Source: Pseudoalteromonas carrageenovora IAM 12662
GTDB lineage: Bacteria > Pseudomonadota > Gammaproteobacteria > Enterobacterales > Alteromonadaceae
Direction: 5' to 3'
Assembly (NCBI RefSeq): GCF_900239935.1
Contig: NZ_LT965928.1
Span: 181,001 to 245,000 of the forward strand
DNA length: 64,000 bases
In this document: positions 26,513-35,941 of the stretch, one piece after another
Position numbering within the stretch: the stretch's first letter is position 1
How the letters are laid out: each line of letters begins with the position of its first letter
Position numbers and translations under genes: made by a program
The notes under the pieces: model-generated
The model's input: only the letters and a program-made list of their open reading frames with translations
What the model was told of the DNA's origin: nothing
Databases searched by the model: none

Positions 26513-28393
26513 ATGACCTGGGGTTTAGAAACAGCACGCGCTACTTATAACGTTGCTCATTGGAGTGATGGTTATTTTGATATAAACGCACAAGGCGAGT
26601 TGGTAGCCTACCCAGATGGTGACCAAACCAAAAGCGCTATTTCTTTAACACAATTAACAGAGCAGTTTAAACAACAAGGTTTAACCTTGCCTGTACTTGT
26701 ACGCTTTACTGATATTTTAAAAAACCGCGTTGATACACTTACCAATGCTTTTACGCTTGCGCAAAGCAGCTGTGAATACCAAGGTAAATATACTTGTGTA
26801 TACCCAATAAAAGTAAACCAGCAACGCTCTGTGGTAAGTAAGTTACTTGCCCATCCTAGTGGTTTAGTAGGCCTTGAAGCTGGCTCAAAGCCGGAGCTTA
26901 TGGCTATTTTAGGCGTTGCAAAAGAGCCAATTACTATTGTCTGTAATGGCTATAAAGACAGTGAGTTTTTGCGTTTAGCGTGTATTGGTCAAGCTATGGG
27001 GCACAGCGTTAAAATAGTGGTAGAAAAACTATCAGAACTCACTACCTTACTTGAAGAAATAGACAACTTAGGCATAGATCCTGCTATTGGTATTCGTATT
27101 CGCTTAAACTCAGTGGGTAAAGGTAAGTGGCAAAATACCGGTGGTGAAAAAGGTAAGTTTGGTTTAACTGCAGGGCAAGTGCTTAGTGCTGTTGAAGTAC
27201 TTAAGCAGCATAATAAGTTGCATTTAATGCAAATGGTGCATTTTCATATTGGCTCTCAAATTGCCAATATACGTGACATACACCACGCCCTGCGCGAATG
27301 TGCGCGTCACTTTGCGGAACTTACTCAGTTAGGTGTGCCACTTAATACGGTTGATGTCGGTGGTGGTTTAGGCGTTGATTACGAAGGCTCAGGCTCTCGC
27401 AGTGCGTGCTCGATGAACTACACAGTAGAAGAGTACGCACGTAACGTAGTAAATGCCTTTGCTGAAGTGTGCGACCAGCATAACCTTGCACACCCGGCCA
27501 TTATTACTGAGTCGGGCCGCGCTTTAACGGCTCATCACGCTGTGTTAATTACTGATGTAATTGATGTAGAAAAAGCGCCTAATCATTTAAACCCAGAGCC
27601 ACCTATTGAAAATAGTGCCCTAGTACTTGATGAAATGTGGCAGTGTTTACAACGATTAAACCCGCGTATGGCGCTGGAAATTTATCACGATGCGATGCAC
27701 CTATTTAGCGAAGCACACGATCAATACGTGCATGGTTTAGTAAGCATGTTAGAGTGGGCAAAAATAGAGCAGTTATACTTTACTATTTTACATCGCGTAC
27801 GTGCATCGCTTAGCAATAATGCCCGCGCACACCGCGAAGTACTCGACGATTTAAACGAAAAGCTTGCTGATAAACTGTTTGTTAACTTTTCACTGTTTCA
27901 ATCGTTACCTGATGTTTGGGGCATTCAGCAGTTATTTCCGGTTATGCCAATAGAAAGCCTAAATCAGCCTTTAACTCAGCGCGCAATTATTCAAGATATA
28001 ACCTGTGATTCTGACGGACAAATTCGTGAATACGTAGAAGGTGCAGGTATAGAAACCAGCCTACCTATTCCTGAGTACAAACCCGGCGAGCAATACCACA
28101 TTGCTATGTTTATGGTGGGTGCGTACCAAGAGATTTTAGGTGATTTACATAACCTATTTGGTGACACCGACTCAGTACATGTTGAGCTAAATGACGAAGG
28201 TTATGTACTAACCAATGCCATTAAAGGTGATAGCGTTAAGGATGTATTAAAGTTTGTTGACTATGATAGCGCCATTTTGGCGGATAACTTTGCTTATCAG
28301 GTTAATAAGTTAACTGTATCCGAGCAATGCAAAGAGGGATATTTAGCAGAGCTTAATGCAGGCCTTGAAGGCTATACCTATTTTGAAGATTAA
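26513..28393 (+). CDS. speA: Biosynthetic arginine decarboxylase
   Basis: SpeA is a pyridoxal-phosphate enzyme of fold III that turns arginine into agmatine, a precursor of putrescine. It has 626 residues, the usual length (about 630-660). The PLP lysine is Lys100 in CVYPIKVNQQ, and the glycine-rich phosphate-binding segment DVGGGLGVDYEGS is near residue 283. The C-terminal domain includes the GAYQEILGDLHNLFGD block shared by this family. The next genes (acyltransferases) belong to another pathway. A magnesium requirement is known for the family. Agmatine ureohydrolase is not encoded nearby. Confidence 0.96.
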   Translation: MTWGLETARATYNVAHWSDGYFDINAQGELVAYPDGDQTKSAISLTQLTEQFKQQGLTLPVLVRFTDILKNRVDTLTNAFTLAQSSCEYQGKYTCVYPIKVNQQRSVVSKLLAHPSGLVGLEAGSKPELMAILGVAKEPITIVCNGYKDSEFLRLACIGQAMGHSVKIVVEKLSELTTLLEEIDNLGIDPAIGIRIRLNSVGKGKWQNTGGEKGKFGLTAGQVLSAVEVLKQHNKLHLMQMVHFHIGSQIANIRDIHHALRECARHFAELTQLGVPLNTVDVGGGLGVDYEGSGSRSACSMNYTVEEYARNVVNAFAEVCDQHNLAHPAIITESGRALTAHHAVLITDVIDVEKAPNHLNPEPPIENSALVLDEMWQCLQRLNPRMALEIYHDAMHLFSEAHDQYVHGLVSMLEWAKIEQLYFTILHRVRASLSNNARAHREVLDDLNEKLADKLFVNFSLFQSLPDVWGIQQLFPVMPIESLNQPLTQRAIIQDITCDSDGQIREYVEGAGIETSLPIPEYKPGEQYHIAMFMVGAYQEILGDLHNLFGDTDSVHVELNDEGYVLTNAIKGDSVKDVLKFVDYDSAILADNFAYQVNKLTVSEQCKEGYLAELNAGLEGYTYFED

Positions 28394-28453
28394 TTTATAC
28401 GTAAATATAAGCGCAGTATTAGTTGCTGCGCACTGTTTAAAGGAATGGAAGTA

Positions 28454-29332
28454 ATGTCAGTTATTCGCAGTGTATTTAGTATTATTTTTTACACAATAAA
28501 CACGCTTATTTGGTTTGTGCCCATTTTTGTTTGTGGGTTATTAAAGTTAATTCCTATCAAACCCTTACAAAAACTTTTAAGTTGGGTTGCTAAGCAATGT
28601 GCCACTATTTGGGTGTCGTTTAATAGCTTAAATCAGAGCCTTTTTACACCCACTAAAATTAATGTAACTGGCCTTGAAGAAACCAAACTAAAAGATTGGT
28701 ATTTAGTCATTGCCAATCACCAAAGCTGGGTAGATATTTTAGTACTGCAGCGAGTGTTTAATCGCAAAATTCCATTTTTAAACTTCTTTTTGAAAAAAGA
28801 GCTTATTTACGTGCCAATTTTAGGTTTGTGTTGGTGGGCGCTCGATTTTCCATTTATGACTCGCACCAGTAAAAGTCAGTTAAAAAAGAACCCTAAATTA
28901 CGTGGTAAAGACCTAGAAACAACCCGTAAAGCCTGCGAAAAATTTAAAGAAATGCCAGTAAGCGTTGTTAATTTTGTAGAGGGTACTCGTTTTACAGAGC
29001 AAAAACATGCGCGTCAAAGTAGCCCTTTCCCACATTTGTTAAAACCAAAGGCGGGCGGTATTGCATTTGTAATGCAGGCGATGGGTGAGCAAATTTCTAA
29101 AGTGGTTAACGTAACCATACATTACCCAGATGGCATACCTACGTTTATGGATTTTGCAGGTGGTAAAGTGAAGCAAATTAACGTACACGTAGATATACGC
29201 CCAGTAAGCGAAGAACTAATTGGTGATTACACTGGCGACTCTGAATTTAGAGTGGGCTTTCAAAGTGAACTAAACCGTTTATGGGAAGAAAAAGAGCAAA
29301 CGCTACAGCAGCTTGAGCAAAACCATAAATAA
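28454..29332 (+). CDS. PlsC-type lysophospholipid acyltransferase (YihG-like), copy 1
   Basis: This 292-residue membrane-associated acyltransferase has an N-terminal membrane helix. The PlsC signature is clear: NHQSWVDIL (NHx4D, catalytic His/Asp), PFMTRTS, and VEGTRFT (EGTR substrate motif). It resembles the YihG group, which acylates lysophosphatidic acid at position 2. The ATG at 28454 fits AAGGAA eight bases before it better than the in-frame ATG at 28445. It is followed by a paralogue 27 bases downstream and by a mechanosensitive channel gene; the three form an operon concerned with the inner membrane. Confidence 0.88.
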   Translation: MSVIRSVFSIIFYTINTLIWFVPIFVCGLLKLIPIKPLQKLLSWVAKQCATIWVSFNSLNQSLFTPTKINVTGLEETKLKDWYLVIANHQSWVDILVLQRVFNRKIPFLNFFLKKELIYVPILGLCWWALDFPFMTRTSKSQLKKNPKLRGKDLETTRKACEKFKEMPVSVVNFVEGTRFTEQKHARQSSPFPHLLKPKAGGIAFVMQAMGEQISKVVNVTIHYPDGIPTFMDFAGGKVKQINVHVDIRPVSEELIGDYTGDSEFRVGFQSELNRLWEEKEQTLQQLEQNHK

Positions 29333-29359
29333 TAAGGCAAATATAATGAGCTTACAGTT

Positions 29360-30280
29360 ATGCTAAAAAAGTGGTTACCAAATTGGCTTAATGGCTTAAT
29401 TGTAGGCTGTGTATTGTTCTCTAATGTGATTATTTTTGGCACTCTAGTGCTACTGTTTGGGCTGGTAAAAATGCTGCTCCCTTTGGGTGTAATAAACACT
29501 ATTTTACACCGTGTTTATCGTGGTTGGTGTAATGGTAATAGGTTTGGCTTGTGGTTAGGTTGCCCTAATATTGAAGTAAATATAAATGGCGATTTAAACT
29601 TGCAAAGTTGGTACTTACTTATTTGCAATCATATGAGCTGGTTAGACATAGCCGTACTTAGCTCATTGCATAAATTACCTGCCCCAAAGTTTTTTTTAAA
29701 AGATGAATTAAAGTATGTGCCTTTTATTGGCTCAGGTGCATGGGCTATGGGCATGCCATTTATGAAGCGCGTGAGTAAAGCACAGCTCGCTAAAAACCCA
29801 AAACTTAAAGGTTTAGATGTTGAGCGTACAAAACATAGTTGCCGTAATTTTAGACGAAACCCCACTACAATAATCAATTTTGTAGAAGGCACCCGCTACA
29901 CACCAGCAAAACATACAAGTCAGCAAAGTCCTTTTAAACATTTGCTTAAACCTAAAGCTGGTGGCATCGCCTTTGCGCTTGAGGTACTGGGTGAACAATT
30001 TGACGCTATGTTAAATTCGAGCGTAGTGTACAGCGGTAAAACCAGCCATGTGTGTCGTAATATTTTAACAGGTGAGCTTAATTCAATTTATGTCTCTATT
30101 GATGTGACACCTATCAATGAGCAAATGCTAGGCAGCTATCAACACGACAAAGCATTTAGAAGCGATTTTCAAAAGTACGTTAATGAGCTATGGGTTGCTA
30201 AAGATAGGCAGCTCACCGGCATTTATGCTCAACAAGATTTACCTGAACCACAAGTCAGTAAGGAAATTGAAACACTATGA
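29360..30280 (+). CDS. PlsC-type lysophospholipid acyltransferase (YihG-like), copy 2
   Basis: This 306-residue paralogue of the preceding gene has NHMSWLDIA, PFMKRVSKAQLAKNPKLKG and VEGTRYTP in the same order, plus an N-terminal membrane region. The tandem pair probably arose by duplication and the two may differ in acyl-chain preference. A better-placed ribosome site (AAGG, 29334-29337) points to an out-of-frame ATG at 29346 rather than to this start. The 3' end overlaps the channel gene by 4 bases (ATGA), so translation is coupled. Confidence 0.87.
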   Translation: MLKKWLPNWLNGLIVGCVLFSNVIIFGTLVLLFGLVKMLLPLGVINTILHRVYRGWCNGNRFGLWLGCPNIEVNINGDLNLQSWYLLICNHMSWLDIAVLSSLHKLPAPKFFLKDELKYVPFIGSGAWAMGMPFMKRVSKAQLAKNPKLKGLDVERTKHSCRNFRRNPTTIINFVEGTRYTPAKHTSQQSPFKHLLKPKAGGIAFALEVLGEQFDAMLNSSVVYSGKTSHVCRNILTGELNSIYVSIDVTPINEQMLGSYQHDKAFRSDFQKYVNELWVAKDRQLTGIYAQQDLPEPQVSKEIETL

Positions 30281-31536
30281 CCAACACACACCTTCAGGAT
30301 TTAATTGCCCCTTGGTTTGAAAAAGTCCCCGATGCTAATTTTCTTAGCTCAATTACGGCAGCTTCAATTGGCATTTTATCATTATTAATTGTGTATTTAT
30401 TTACACGCCGATTGATGCTTCCGGGAATTCAAAAGGTTGTTACTAAGTTATCTCCTGAGCGTATTGGTTTACTCTCCCCGTTGCTTAATAAACTCAATAA
30501 ACGTATTGCAGGTATGCTATGTAGTGTACTTTTTTTAGCAACCTTTGATAGCGTGTACCCAGTCAATGAGCTAACCGCCGAAATTTTAAAAACGATTGGG
30601 CAAGGCATACTGATTATTCACGTAGGCTTTATTTTTAGCAGTATAGTGAGTATAGCTGGTGCTATTTATAACCAGCTAGATTTTGCACGCGAAGTGCCTA
30701 TTCAGGGCTTACTACAAGTCGTAAAACTTATTACGTTTATTGTATGTGCAATATTAATAGTGAGTATCGTACTTGAAAAATCACCTACGTATATTCTCTC
30801 TGGTTTTGGTGCAATAGCCGCTGTTACCTTATTAGTATTTAAAGACACTATTTTAGGCTTTGTAGCGAGTATTCAAATTGCGGCAAATCGCTTAGTTACT
30901 TACGGTGATTGGATCCAAGTAGAAAACTATGGCGCAGATGGTGAGGTTATAGATTTAGGTTTAAATACTGTAAAAGTGCGCAACTGGGATAACACCATTA
31001 CTACTATTCCTACTTATATGCTGGTTGCGGGTTCGTTTAAAAACTGGCGTGGAATGCAAGAATCAGGCGGTAGACGTATCAAGCGCTCACTAAACATAGA
31101 CATGCATAGCATTTGTTTAGTAAGCGACGAGTTTAGAAAGCAAATAGATGCGGCTATTCCGCTGCATGAGTATATACGTGTTGCGTCATTACCTGATCCG
31201 GTCTCTAACTTAGGTCTATTTCGTCGTTACGCAGAGGGTTACTTAAAGCAGCATAATAAAATTAATACATCGCTCACGTTAATGGTACGAGAGCTTCAGC
31301 CATTAAACCATGGCTTACCTATTGAGTTTTACTGCTTTAGCGAAGATAAACGCTGGATTTCTTATGAGCATTTACAAGCCGAAATTATGGACCACTTGCT
31401 TGCGGTACTGCCGGTGTTTGGCCTTAGAGCATATCAGAGCGTAAGTGGGCAATTAAGCCAACCTAACGCTCAACAAACAGATAAGCCTACGTTCAAAGTA
31501 GTGGCAAATAGTGCTGAGCAAGGCCCACAGCAATAA
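30277..31536 (+). CDS. ybdG: MscS-family mechanosensitive channel, YbdG type
   Basis: This 419-residue inner-membrane channel protein resembles E. coli YbdG/MscM (415 residues), which opens under membrane tension and responds weakly to osmotic shock. About five membrane helices precede the MscS pore and beta domain, with LVFKDTILGFVASIQIAANRLVTYGDWI, VIDLGLNTVKVRNWDNTITTIPTYML and SFKNWRGM near residues 185-255. Its start overlaps the second acyltransferase gene, suggesting membrane-composition and tension genes are made together. Its last 44 bases overlap the 3' end of the convergent chrA. Confidence 0.93.
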   Translation: MTNTHLQDLIAPWFEKVPDANFLSSITAASIGILSLLIVYLFTRRLMLPGIQKVVTKLSPERIGLLSPLLNKLNKRIAGMLCSVLFLATFDSVYPVNELTAEILKTIGQGILIIHVGFIFSSIVSIAGAIYNQLDFAREVPIQGLLQVVKLITFIVCAILIVSIVLEKSPTYILSGFGAIAAVTLLVFKDTILGFVASIQIAANRLVTYGDWIQVENYGADGEVIDLGLNTVKVRNWDNTITTIPTYMLVAGSFKNWRGMQESGGRRIKRSLNIDMHSICLVSDEFRKQIDAAIPLHEYIRVASLPDPVSNLGLFRRYAEGYLKQHNKINTSLTLMVRELQPLNHGLPIEFYCFSEDKRWISYEHLQAEIMDHLLAVLPVFGLRAYQSVSGQLSQPNAQQTDKPTFKVVANSAEQGPQQ

Positions 31537-32668
31537 ATAAAGCTAAGAGCCACCAAATAGGTGGCTTTTTAAATCGTAGCCATGCAAAGGCCACAATTAC
31601 CAGCCCCACTTGCCAAAGGTTATGCACCGATGATGTCCAAATTGGTGAGTACAATGCAGCCGCTAAAAACCCCACTACCGCAGCATTAAGTGCCGCTATT
31701 GAGCTTGCAAAACGTGGTTTATTAGCCAAATTTAACCAGCTTTTTTGAAATGCTAATATTAGTAAAAAACCCGGTGTGAAAATAAGTAATGTTGCGATTA
31801 TTGCGCCAATTAAAGGCTGCTCTGTAGTTAGTTGAGCCCCTAAATAAGTGGCAATGGTAAACATTGGTCCAGGTATAGCTTGAGCGCTGGCGTAGGCACT
31901 TAAAAACTGCTCATCACTGAGTGCTGGTACACCTGCCTGCAGAACAGGAAGCACAACATGTCCACCACCAAATACCATGGCACCCGCTTGGTAAAAAGGG
32001 GTAAACAAAGCAAATTCTCGCCCTAAAGGAATAAAACTAATACACAGCAATAAAGCAAATAAGCCTAGTGGAAGCCAATTTACAGTGTTTTTGGAATCAC
32101 TTGTTAGCGCCGCACTTGTGTTTAATTTTAATAAAGGCCAAACCGCGCCTATTGTTGCAGCAATTACTAAAATAGCGATTTGGGTGCCCATCATTGGCAA
32201 TAGTATTAAGGCAAGCGTACTTAGTACTGCAAGTAACTTTAAAGTAATGCTTGTACAAAAGCTTTTAGCCATACTTAGCGTGGCATCGGCAACAATTACC
32301 ACTGCAAATAGCTTTAAACCGGCAATAATTGCAAAGTAAACGGCATCAAACTGATGCGCACTAATAGCAAGTAGCACCATAATTAAAAATGAAGGCAGTG
32401 TAAAACCAATAAACGCAGCTATTCCGCCAAGTACGCCCGCTCGCTCTACACCAATAGCAAAGCTTACTTGGCTAGAGCCTGGCCCTGGAAGAGCTTGGCT
32501 TAAGCTAATAAGCTGGGCATAACGAGTGTTGGTTAGCCAGTTTAATGTATCTACAAAATGGCGTTTAAAATAGCCTAAATGTGCGGCTGGGCCACCAAAG
32601 CTCATACACCCAAGCAAAAAAAACTGCCTAAAAATAGCTAATAACATTGAGCTAGAGTCCTTTTTCAA
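31493..32668 (-). CDS. chrA: Chromate transporter ChrA family (long, two-repeat form)
   Basis: This is a 391-residue inner-membrane protein of the CHR superfamily. Long members export chromate in exchange for other ions. Two homologous repeats are visible: the first with FGGPAAHLGYFKRHFVD and SQALPGPGSSQVSFAIG near residues 20-70, the second with FGGGHVVLPVLQAG and SAYASAQAIPGPMFTIATYLG near 235-280. About ten hydrophobic segments are seen. It is unaccompanied by chrB or other metal genes, so chromate specificity is unproven. Its tail overlaps the ybdG coding region by 44 bases. Confidence 0.9.
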   Translation of the reverse strand: MKKDSSSMLLAIFRQFFLLGCMSFGGPAAHLGYFKRHFVDTLNWLTNTRYAQLISLSQALPGPGSSQVSFAIGVERAGVLGGIAAFIGFTLPSFLIMVLLAISAHQFDAVYFAIIAGLKLFAVVIVADATLSMAKSFCTSITLKLLAVLSTLALILLPMMGTQIAILVIAATIGAVWPLLKLNTSAALTSDSKNTVNWLPLGLFALLLCISFIPLGREFALFTPFYQAGAMVFGGGHVVLPVLQAGVPALSDEQFLSAYASAQAIPGPMFTIATYLGAQLTTEQPLIGAIIATLLIFTPGFLLILAFQKSWLNLANKPRFASSIAALNAAVVGFLAAALYSPIWTSSVHNLWQVGLVIVAFAWLRFKKPPIWWLLALFIAVGLAQHYLPLL

Positions 32669-32843
32669 AATTCATTAAATTGTCACAAACTAGTATGACA
32701 TTTTTATTAAAAACACACTGCTGAGTTTACCGCTTTATGCGTTGCTAAAGTTAATTTTACTTAAAAATTAACAGACACTTCATAGTTTGTTCATAGATGT
32801 ATTTGCATACTCTTGGTAATTCTAGAACGAACAGGACATCATC

Positions 32844-33476
32844 ATGACATTAACTAAATCACTAATAAGTGCATCAGTTATCGCAGTATTACTAAGCGGC
32901 TGTGAAATGAATAATACCGGCAAAGGCGCGGCTATTGGCGCAGCAGCCGGTGGCGTATTAGGCAAAGCAACAAGTAACCATAAAGATAAGCGTATTTTTA
33001 TAGGCGCTGCCATTGGCGCACTAGCTGGCGCTGCAGTTGGTAATTACATGGATAAGCAAGAAGAAGCATTTCGTGATGAACTTGCAGGCTCGGGTGTTGA
33101 AGTTGTACGCGAAGGCGATAACCTGCGTTTAGTTATGCCATCTAATATTACCTTTGCGACTGATCAATCTTATATTTCGTCTGGCTTTAACGACACCTTA
33201 GATGCGATTGCTAAAGTGATGAACAAATACGAAAAAACGTACCTAAGTATTGAAGGCCACACAGATAGCACAGGTAAAGATAGCTACAACATGAACCTAT
33301 CGCGTGAGCGTGCTCAAAGCGTTAAAAACTACTTAGTTAATCAGCAAATTATGGCTGAGCGTGTAAGTACTATGGGTTATGGCGAAACACGTCCAATTGC
33401 GACTAACGATAGCGCAAATGGCCGTGCTCAAAACCGCCGTGTAGAAATTCAAATAGTGCCAAACACTGAAGATTAA
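32844..33476 (+). CDS. OmpA-domain outer-membrane lipoprotein (YiaD-like)
   Basis: This 210-residue lipoprotein has a type-II signal with lipobox LLSGC, Cys20 being the lipidated residue. A glycine-zipper region follows (GAAIGAAAGGVLGKA and GAAIGALAGAAVGNYMD, residues about 30-70). The C-terminal OmpA-like peptidoglycan-binding domain contains IEGHTDSTGKDSYNMNLSRERA (about 138-160) and ends with the NRRVEIQI block. It resembles E. coli YiaD/YfiB and should tether the outer membrane to peptidoglycan. AGGA lies 8 bases before the ATG. It overlaps the convergent ABC exporter by 4 bases. Confidence 0.92.
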   Translation: MTLTKSLISASVIAVLLSGCEMNNTGKGAAIGAAAGGVLGKATSNHKDKRIFIGAAIGALAGAAVGNYMDKQEEAFRDELAGSGVEVVREGDNLRLVMPSNITFATDQSYISSGFNDTLDAIAKVMNKYEKTYLSIEGHTDSTGKDSYNMNLSRERAQSVKNYLVNQQIMAERVSTMGYGETRPIATNDSANGRAQNRRVEIQIVPNTED

Positions 33477-35251
33477 TTTTTGTTGAACTGCAATTCACAA
33501 AGACGCTGATACAAAGGGGAGCTTACTAGCAATTGCTGGTGGCTCCCTGTTGCTTTTATTTCCCCATTTTTCATTACTACAATTACATCTGCATGCTTAA
33601 CCGTTGCTAGCCTATGGGCAATAATTAACGTGGTGCGATTTTGCATTAAGTGCTCAAGCGCCGCTTGTACATGATGCTCACTTTGCGCATCGAGTGCGCT
33701 GGTCGCTTCATCTAAAAGCAGTATTTCAGGGTCTTTTAAAATAGCGCGCGCCAGTACAATTCGCTGCTTTTGCCCACCCGATAGCCTTACCCCTTGCTCA
33801 CCTAAAAAGCTATTATAACCTTGCGGTAATTGTTTAATAAATTCATCAGCATGGGCATGTTTTGCAGCGGCGTATACTTGCTCGTCAGTGGCATTTGGGT
33901 TGCCGTAACGAATGTTATGCATTACGTCTGAACTAAATAAAATAGGGTTTTGAGCCACCATGCCCATTTTACCTCTGAGGGTATTAAGCGATAAGTCTTT
34001 AATGTTTACATCATTAAATTTAATCGCGCCATTTGCTGGATCGTAAAAGCGCTGTAGTAATTCAAATAACGTAGTTTTACCTGCGCCAGAGGGGCCAACA
34101 ATGGCAACGGTTTTACCTTGCTCTATAGTTAAGCTTATTTTGTTAAGGGCGCTTACATCGGGGCGAGATGGGTAGTTAAAGCTAATGTTTTCAAGTTCGA
34201 TAGCCGGGCTATTAGTGTTTACTAATAGCTTATCGTCTTGTGAAGTGATTGGGTTTTCTATTTCGCTTTTAACTGCAAGTAGCTCTAGTAAGCGCGCCGC
34301 AGCACCTGCTGCACGTTGCAGCTCGCCGTAAACCTCTGCAACGGTTGCCACCGACATAGCCACCATAATAGCGTAAAACACAAAGGCGCCTAGCTCACCG
34401 CCAGTCATAGTACCTGCCAATACGTCACTACCGCCTACCCAAAGCATTGCGCTAATAGCGCTAAAAGTTAAAAATATGACCGCTGCAATTAAAAATGAGC
34501 GTTGCTTAATACGGCTTTTGGCCACACTAAAGGCTTTTTCGGTTTCAAGTGCAAAAGCGTGCTGCTCTTGCGCTTCATGGCTATAGCTTTGTACTACTTT
34601 AATGTTTTGAATGATCTCGCCGGCATAGGTGCTTATGTCGGCTATTGCATCTTGGCTAGAGCTTGCAAGTTTTCGCACCTTTTTACCAAATACCATCATG
34701 GGTACTAATACCAGCGGCACACAAGCAATAACGACAAGGGTAAGCTTTAAGTTAGTAACTAACAGCATTACTAAGCCACCCACTAACATTAATGCACTGC
34801 GCAGTGCCATAGAAAACGATGAGCCAATAATCGATTGCAATAAAGTGGTGTCGGTTGTTAAACGCGACATAAGCTCGCCACTGCGGTTTTCTTCAAAGTA
34901 GCTTGGGTGCAAGGTAACAATGCGATTAAACACCGCTTTGCGAATATCGTTACTAACGCGTTCGCCAATCCACGACATTAAATAAAAGCGGCTAAACGTG
35001 CCCACGGCTAATAAGCTAATCAAACCAATAAGTACCAATACAGCTTGTTGTAACTGGGCTTGGGAGCCTGCGATAAAGCCATGATCTATGACAAATTTAA
35101 CGCCTTGCCCTAATGATAAGTTAACACCTGCTGTGACTAAAAGAGCAGCAAGCGCCGCTACTACCATCCATTTATACGGTTTAATAAACGCAAAAATAGG
35201 TAATAAACTACTAAAGGCGGCTTTTTCGGGCTTAGGTGTTGTTTTTGACAT
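33473..35251 (-). CDS. MsbA-like ABC exporter (fused permease and ATPase)
   Basis: This is a 592-residue half-transporter with six membrane helices (about residues 20-310) and one nucleotide-binding domain. Walker A is GPSGAGKTT (near 385), the signature is LSGGQKQR, Walker B is ILLLDEATSALD, and the H-loop is IIAHRLATVKHAD. It acts as a homodimer exporting lipids or drugs. It resembles multidrug/lipid exporters of the MsbA class, but the essential lipid A flippase msbA normally sits with lpxK, absent here, so this is probably a paralogue. Confidence 0.9.
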   Translation of the reverse strand: MSKTTPKPEKAAFSSLLPIFAFIKPYKWMVVAALAALLVTAGVNLSLGQGVKFVIDHGFIAGSQAQLQQAVLVLIGLISLLAVGTFSRFYLMSWIGERVSNDIRKAVFNRIVTLHPSYFEENRSGELMSRLTTDTTLLQSIIGSSFSMALRSALMLVGGLVMLLVTNLKLTLVVIACVPLVLVPMMVFGKKVRKLASSSQDAIADISTYAGEIIQNIKVVQSYSHEAQEQHAFALETEKAFSVAKSRIKQRSFLIAAVIFLTFSAISAMLWVGGSDVLAGTMTGGELGAFVFYAIMVAMSVATVAEVYGELQRAAGAAARLLELLAVKSEIENPITSQDDKLLVNTNSPAIELENISFNYPSRPDVSALNKISLTIEQGKTVAIVGPSGAGKTTLFELLQRFYDPANGAIKFNDVNIKDLSLNTLRGKMGMVAQNPILFSSDVMHNIRYGNPNATDEQVYAAAKHAHADEFIKQLPQGYNSFLGEQGVRLSGGQKQRIVLARAILKDPEILLLDEATSALDAQSEHHVQAALEHLMQNRTTLIIAHRLATVKHADVIVVMKNGEIKATGSHQQLLVSSPLYQRLCELQFNKN

Positions 35252-35342
35252 AGTGGATTCTTTTTAAAGGTTAAGGTATAGATATGGCACTAAGATAATA
35301 AAAATCAATACTTTTAAATATTAGCCTCAATAAGGAAAAGTT

Positions 35343-35741
35343 ATGACTACAGCAACCGTAAGTGGAGAATTTAATGTAAACCTAGCCCCTATAGAAGGCT
35401 ACGCAAGCGGCCAAAATGGTATTAATTTAGGGCGTATGTCGATAGATAAAACTTTTAAAGGTAGCTTAAATGCCACCAGCCAAGGCGAAATGCTAAGCGC
35501 CATGACACCCACGCAAGGCAGTGCCGGTTATGTTGCCATAGAGCAAGTAATAGGCGAGCTTGAAGGTAAAAAAGGCAGCTTTGTATTACAGCATTTTGGT
35601 ACTATGGATAAAGGCCAAGACAGCCTAATTTTAAATGTAATTCCCGACTCAGGCACTCATGAGCTAGAAGGGTTAACGGGCAGTATGAAAATACGTATTG
35701 AGCAAGGGATTCACTACTACGATTTTGAATACACGTTATAA
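35343..35741 (+). CDS. DUF3224 family protein
   Basis: This 132-residue soluble protein has no signal peptide and belongs by eye to the DUF3224 family, a small beta-barrel fold (markers: GRMSIDKTFKGSLNATSQGEM, GSAGYVAIEQVIGELEGKKGSFVLQH, SGTHELEGLTGSM). Function is unknown; the fold suggests ligand binding. It begins an operon of three genes with 17-base and zero-base gaps, ending in a LysE-type exporter. An AAGGAAAAG ribosome site precedes the ATG. Confidence 0.88.
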   Translation: MTTATVSGEFNVNLAPIEGYASGQNGINLGRMSIDKTFKGSLNATSQGEMLSAMTPTQGSAGYVAIEQVIGELEGKKGSFVLQHFGTMDKGQDSLILNVIPDSGTHELEGLTGSMKIRIEQGIHYYDFEYTL

Positions 35742-35758
35742 GATACACAAGGATTAAA

Positions 35759-35941
35759 ATGCAAAAAGTAATCGAATTTAGAAAGACTCGTTTTTTGGGT
35801 GGCGTAGATATAGCCGCACTGAATGACCGCATACAGGAATTAAATCAAGATGGTTGGAAAGTGTTAAACGCAGTGCCATTGGCAGGTTTTTATGGGCAAG
35901 TGCATGGCTATACGTTACTTATTGAAACTGACGAGCTTTAA
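35759..35941 (+). CDS. Small DUF4177-like protein
   Basis: This 60-residue soluble protein contains LNDRIQELNQDGWKVLNAVPLAGFYGQVHGYTLLIE, the pattern of the DUF4177 family, in which a helix with N..GWK.. is followed by a beta strand. Function unknown. An AAGGA ribosome site precedes the ATG, and its stop codon directly abuts the start of the LysE gene. Confidence 0.75.
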   Translation: MQKVIEFRKTRFLGGVDIAALNDRIQELNQDGWKVLNAVPLAGFYGQVHGYTLLIETDEL

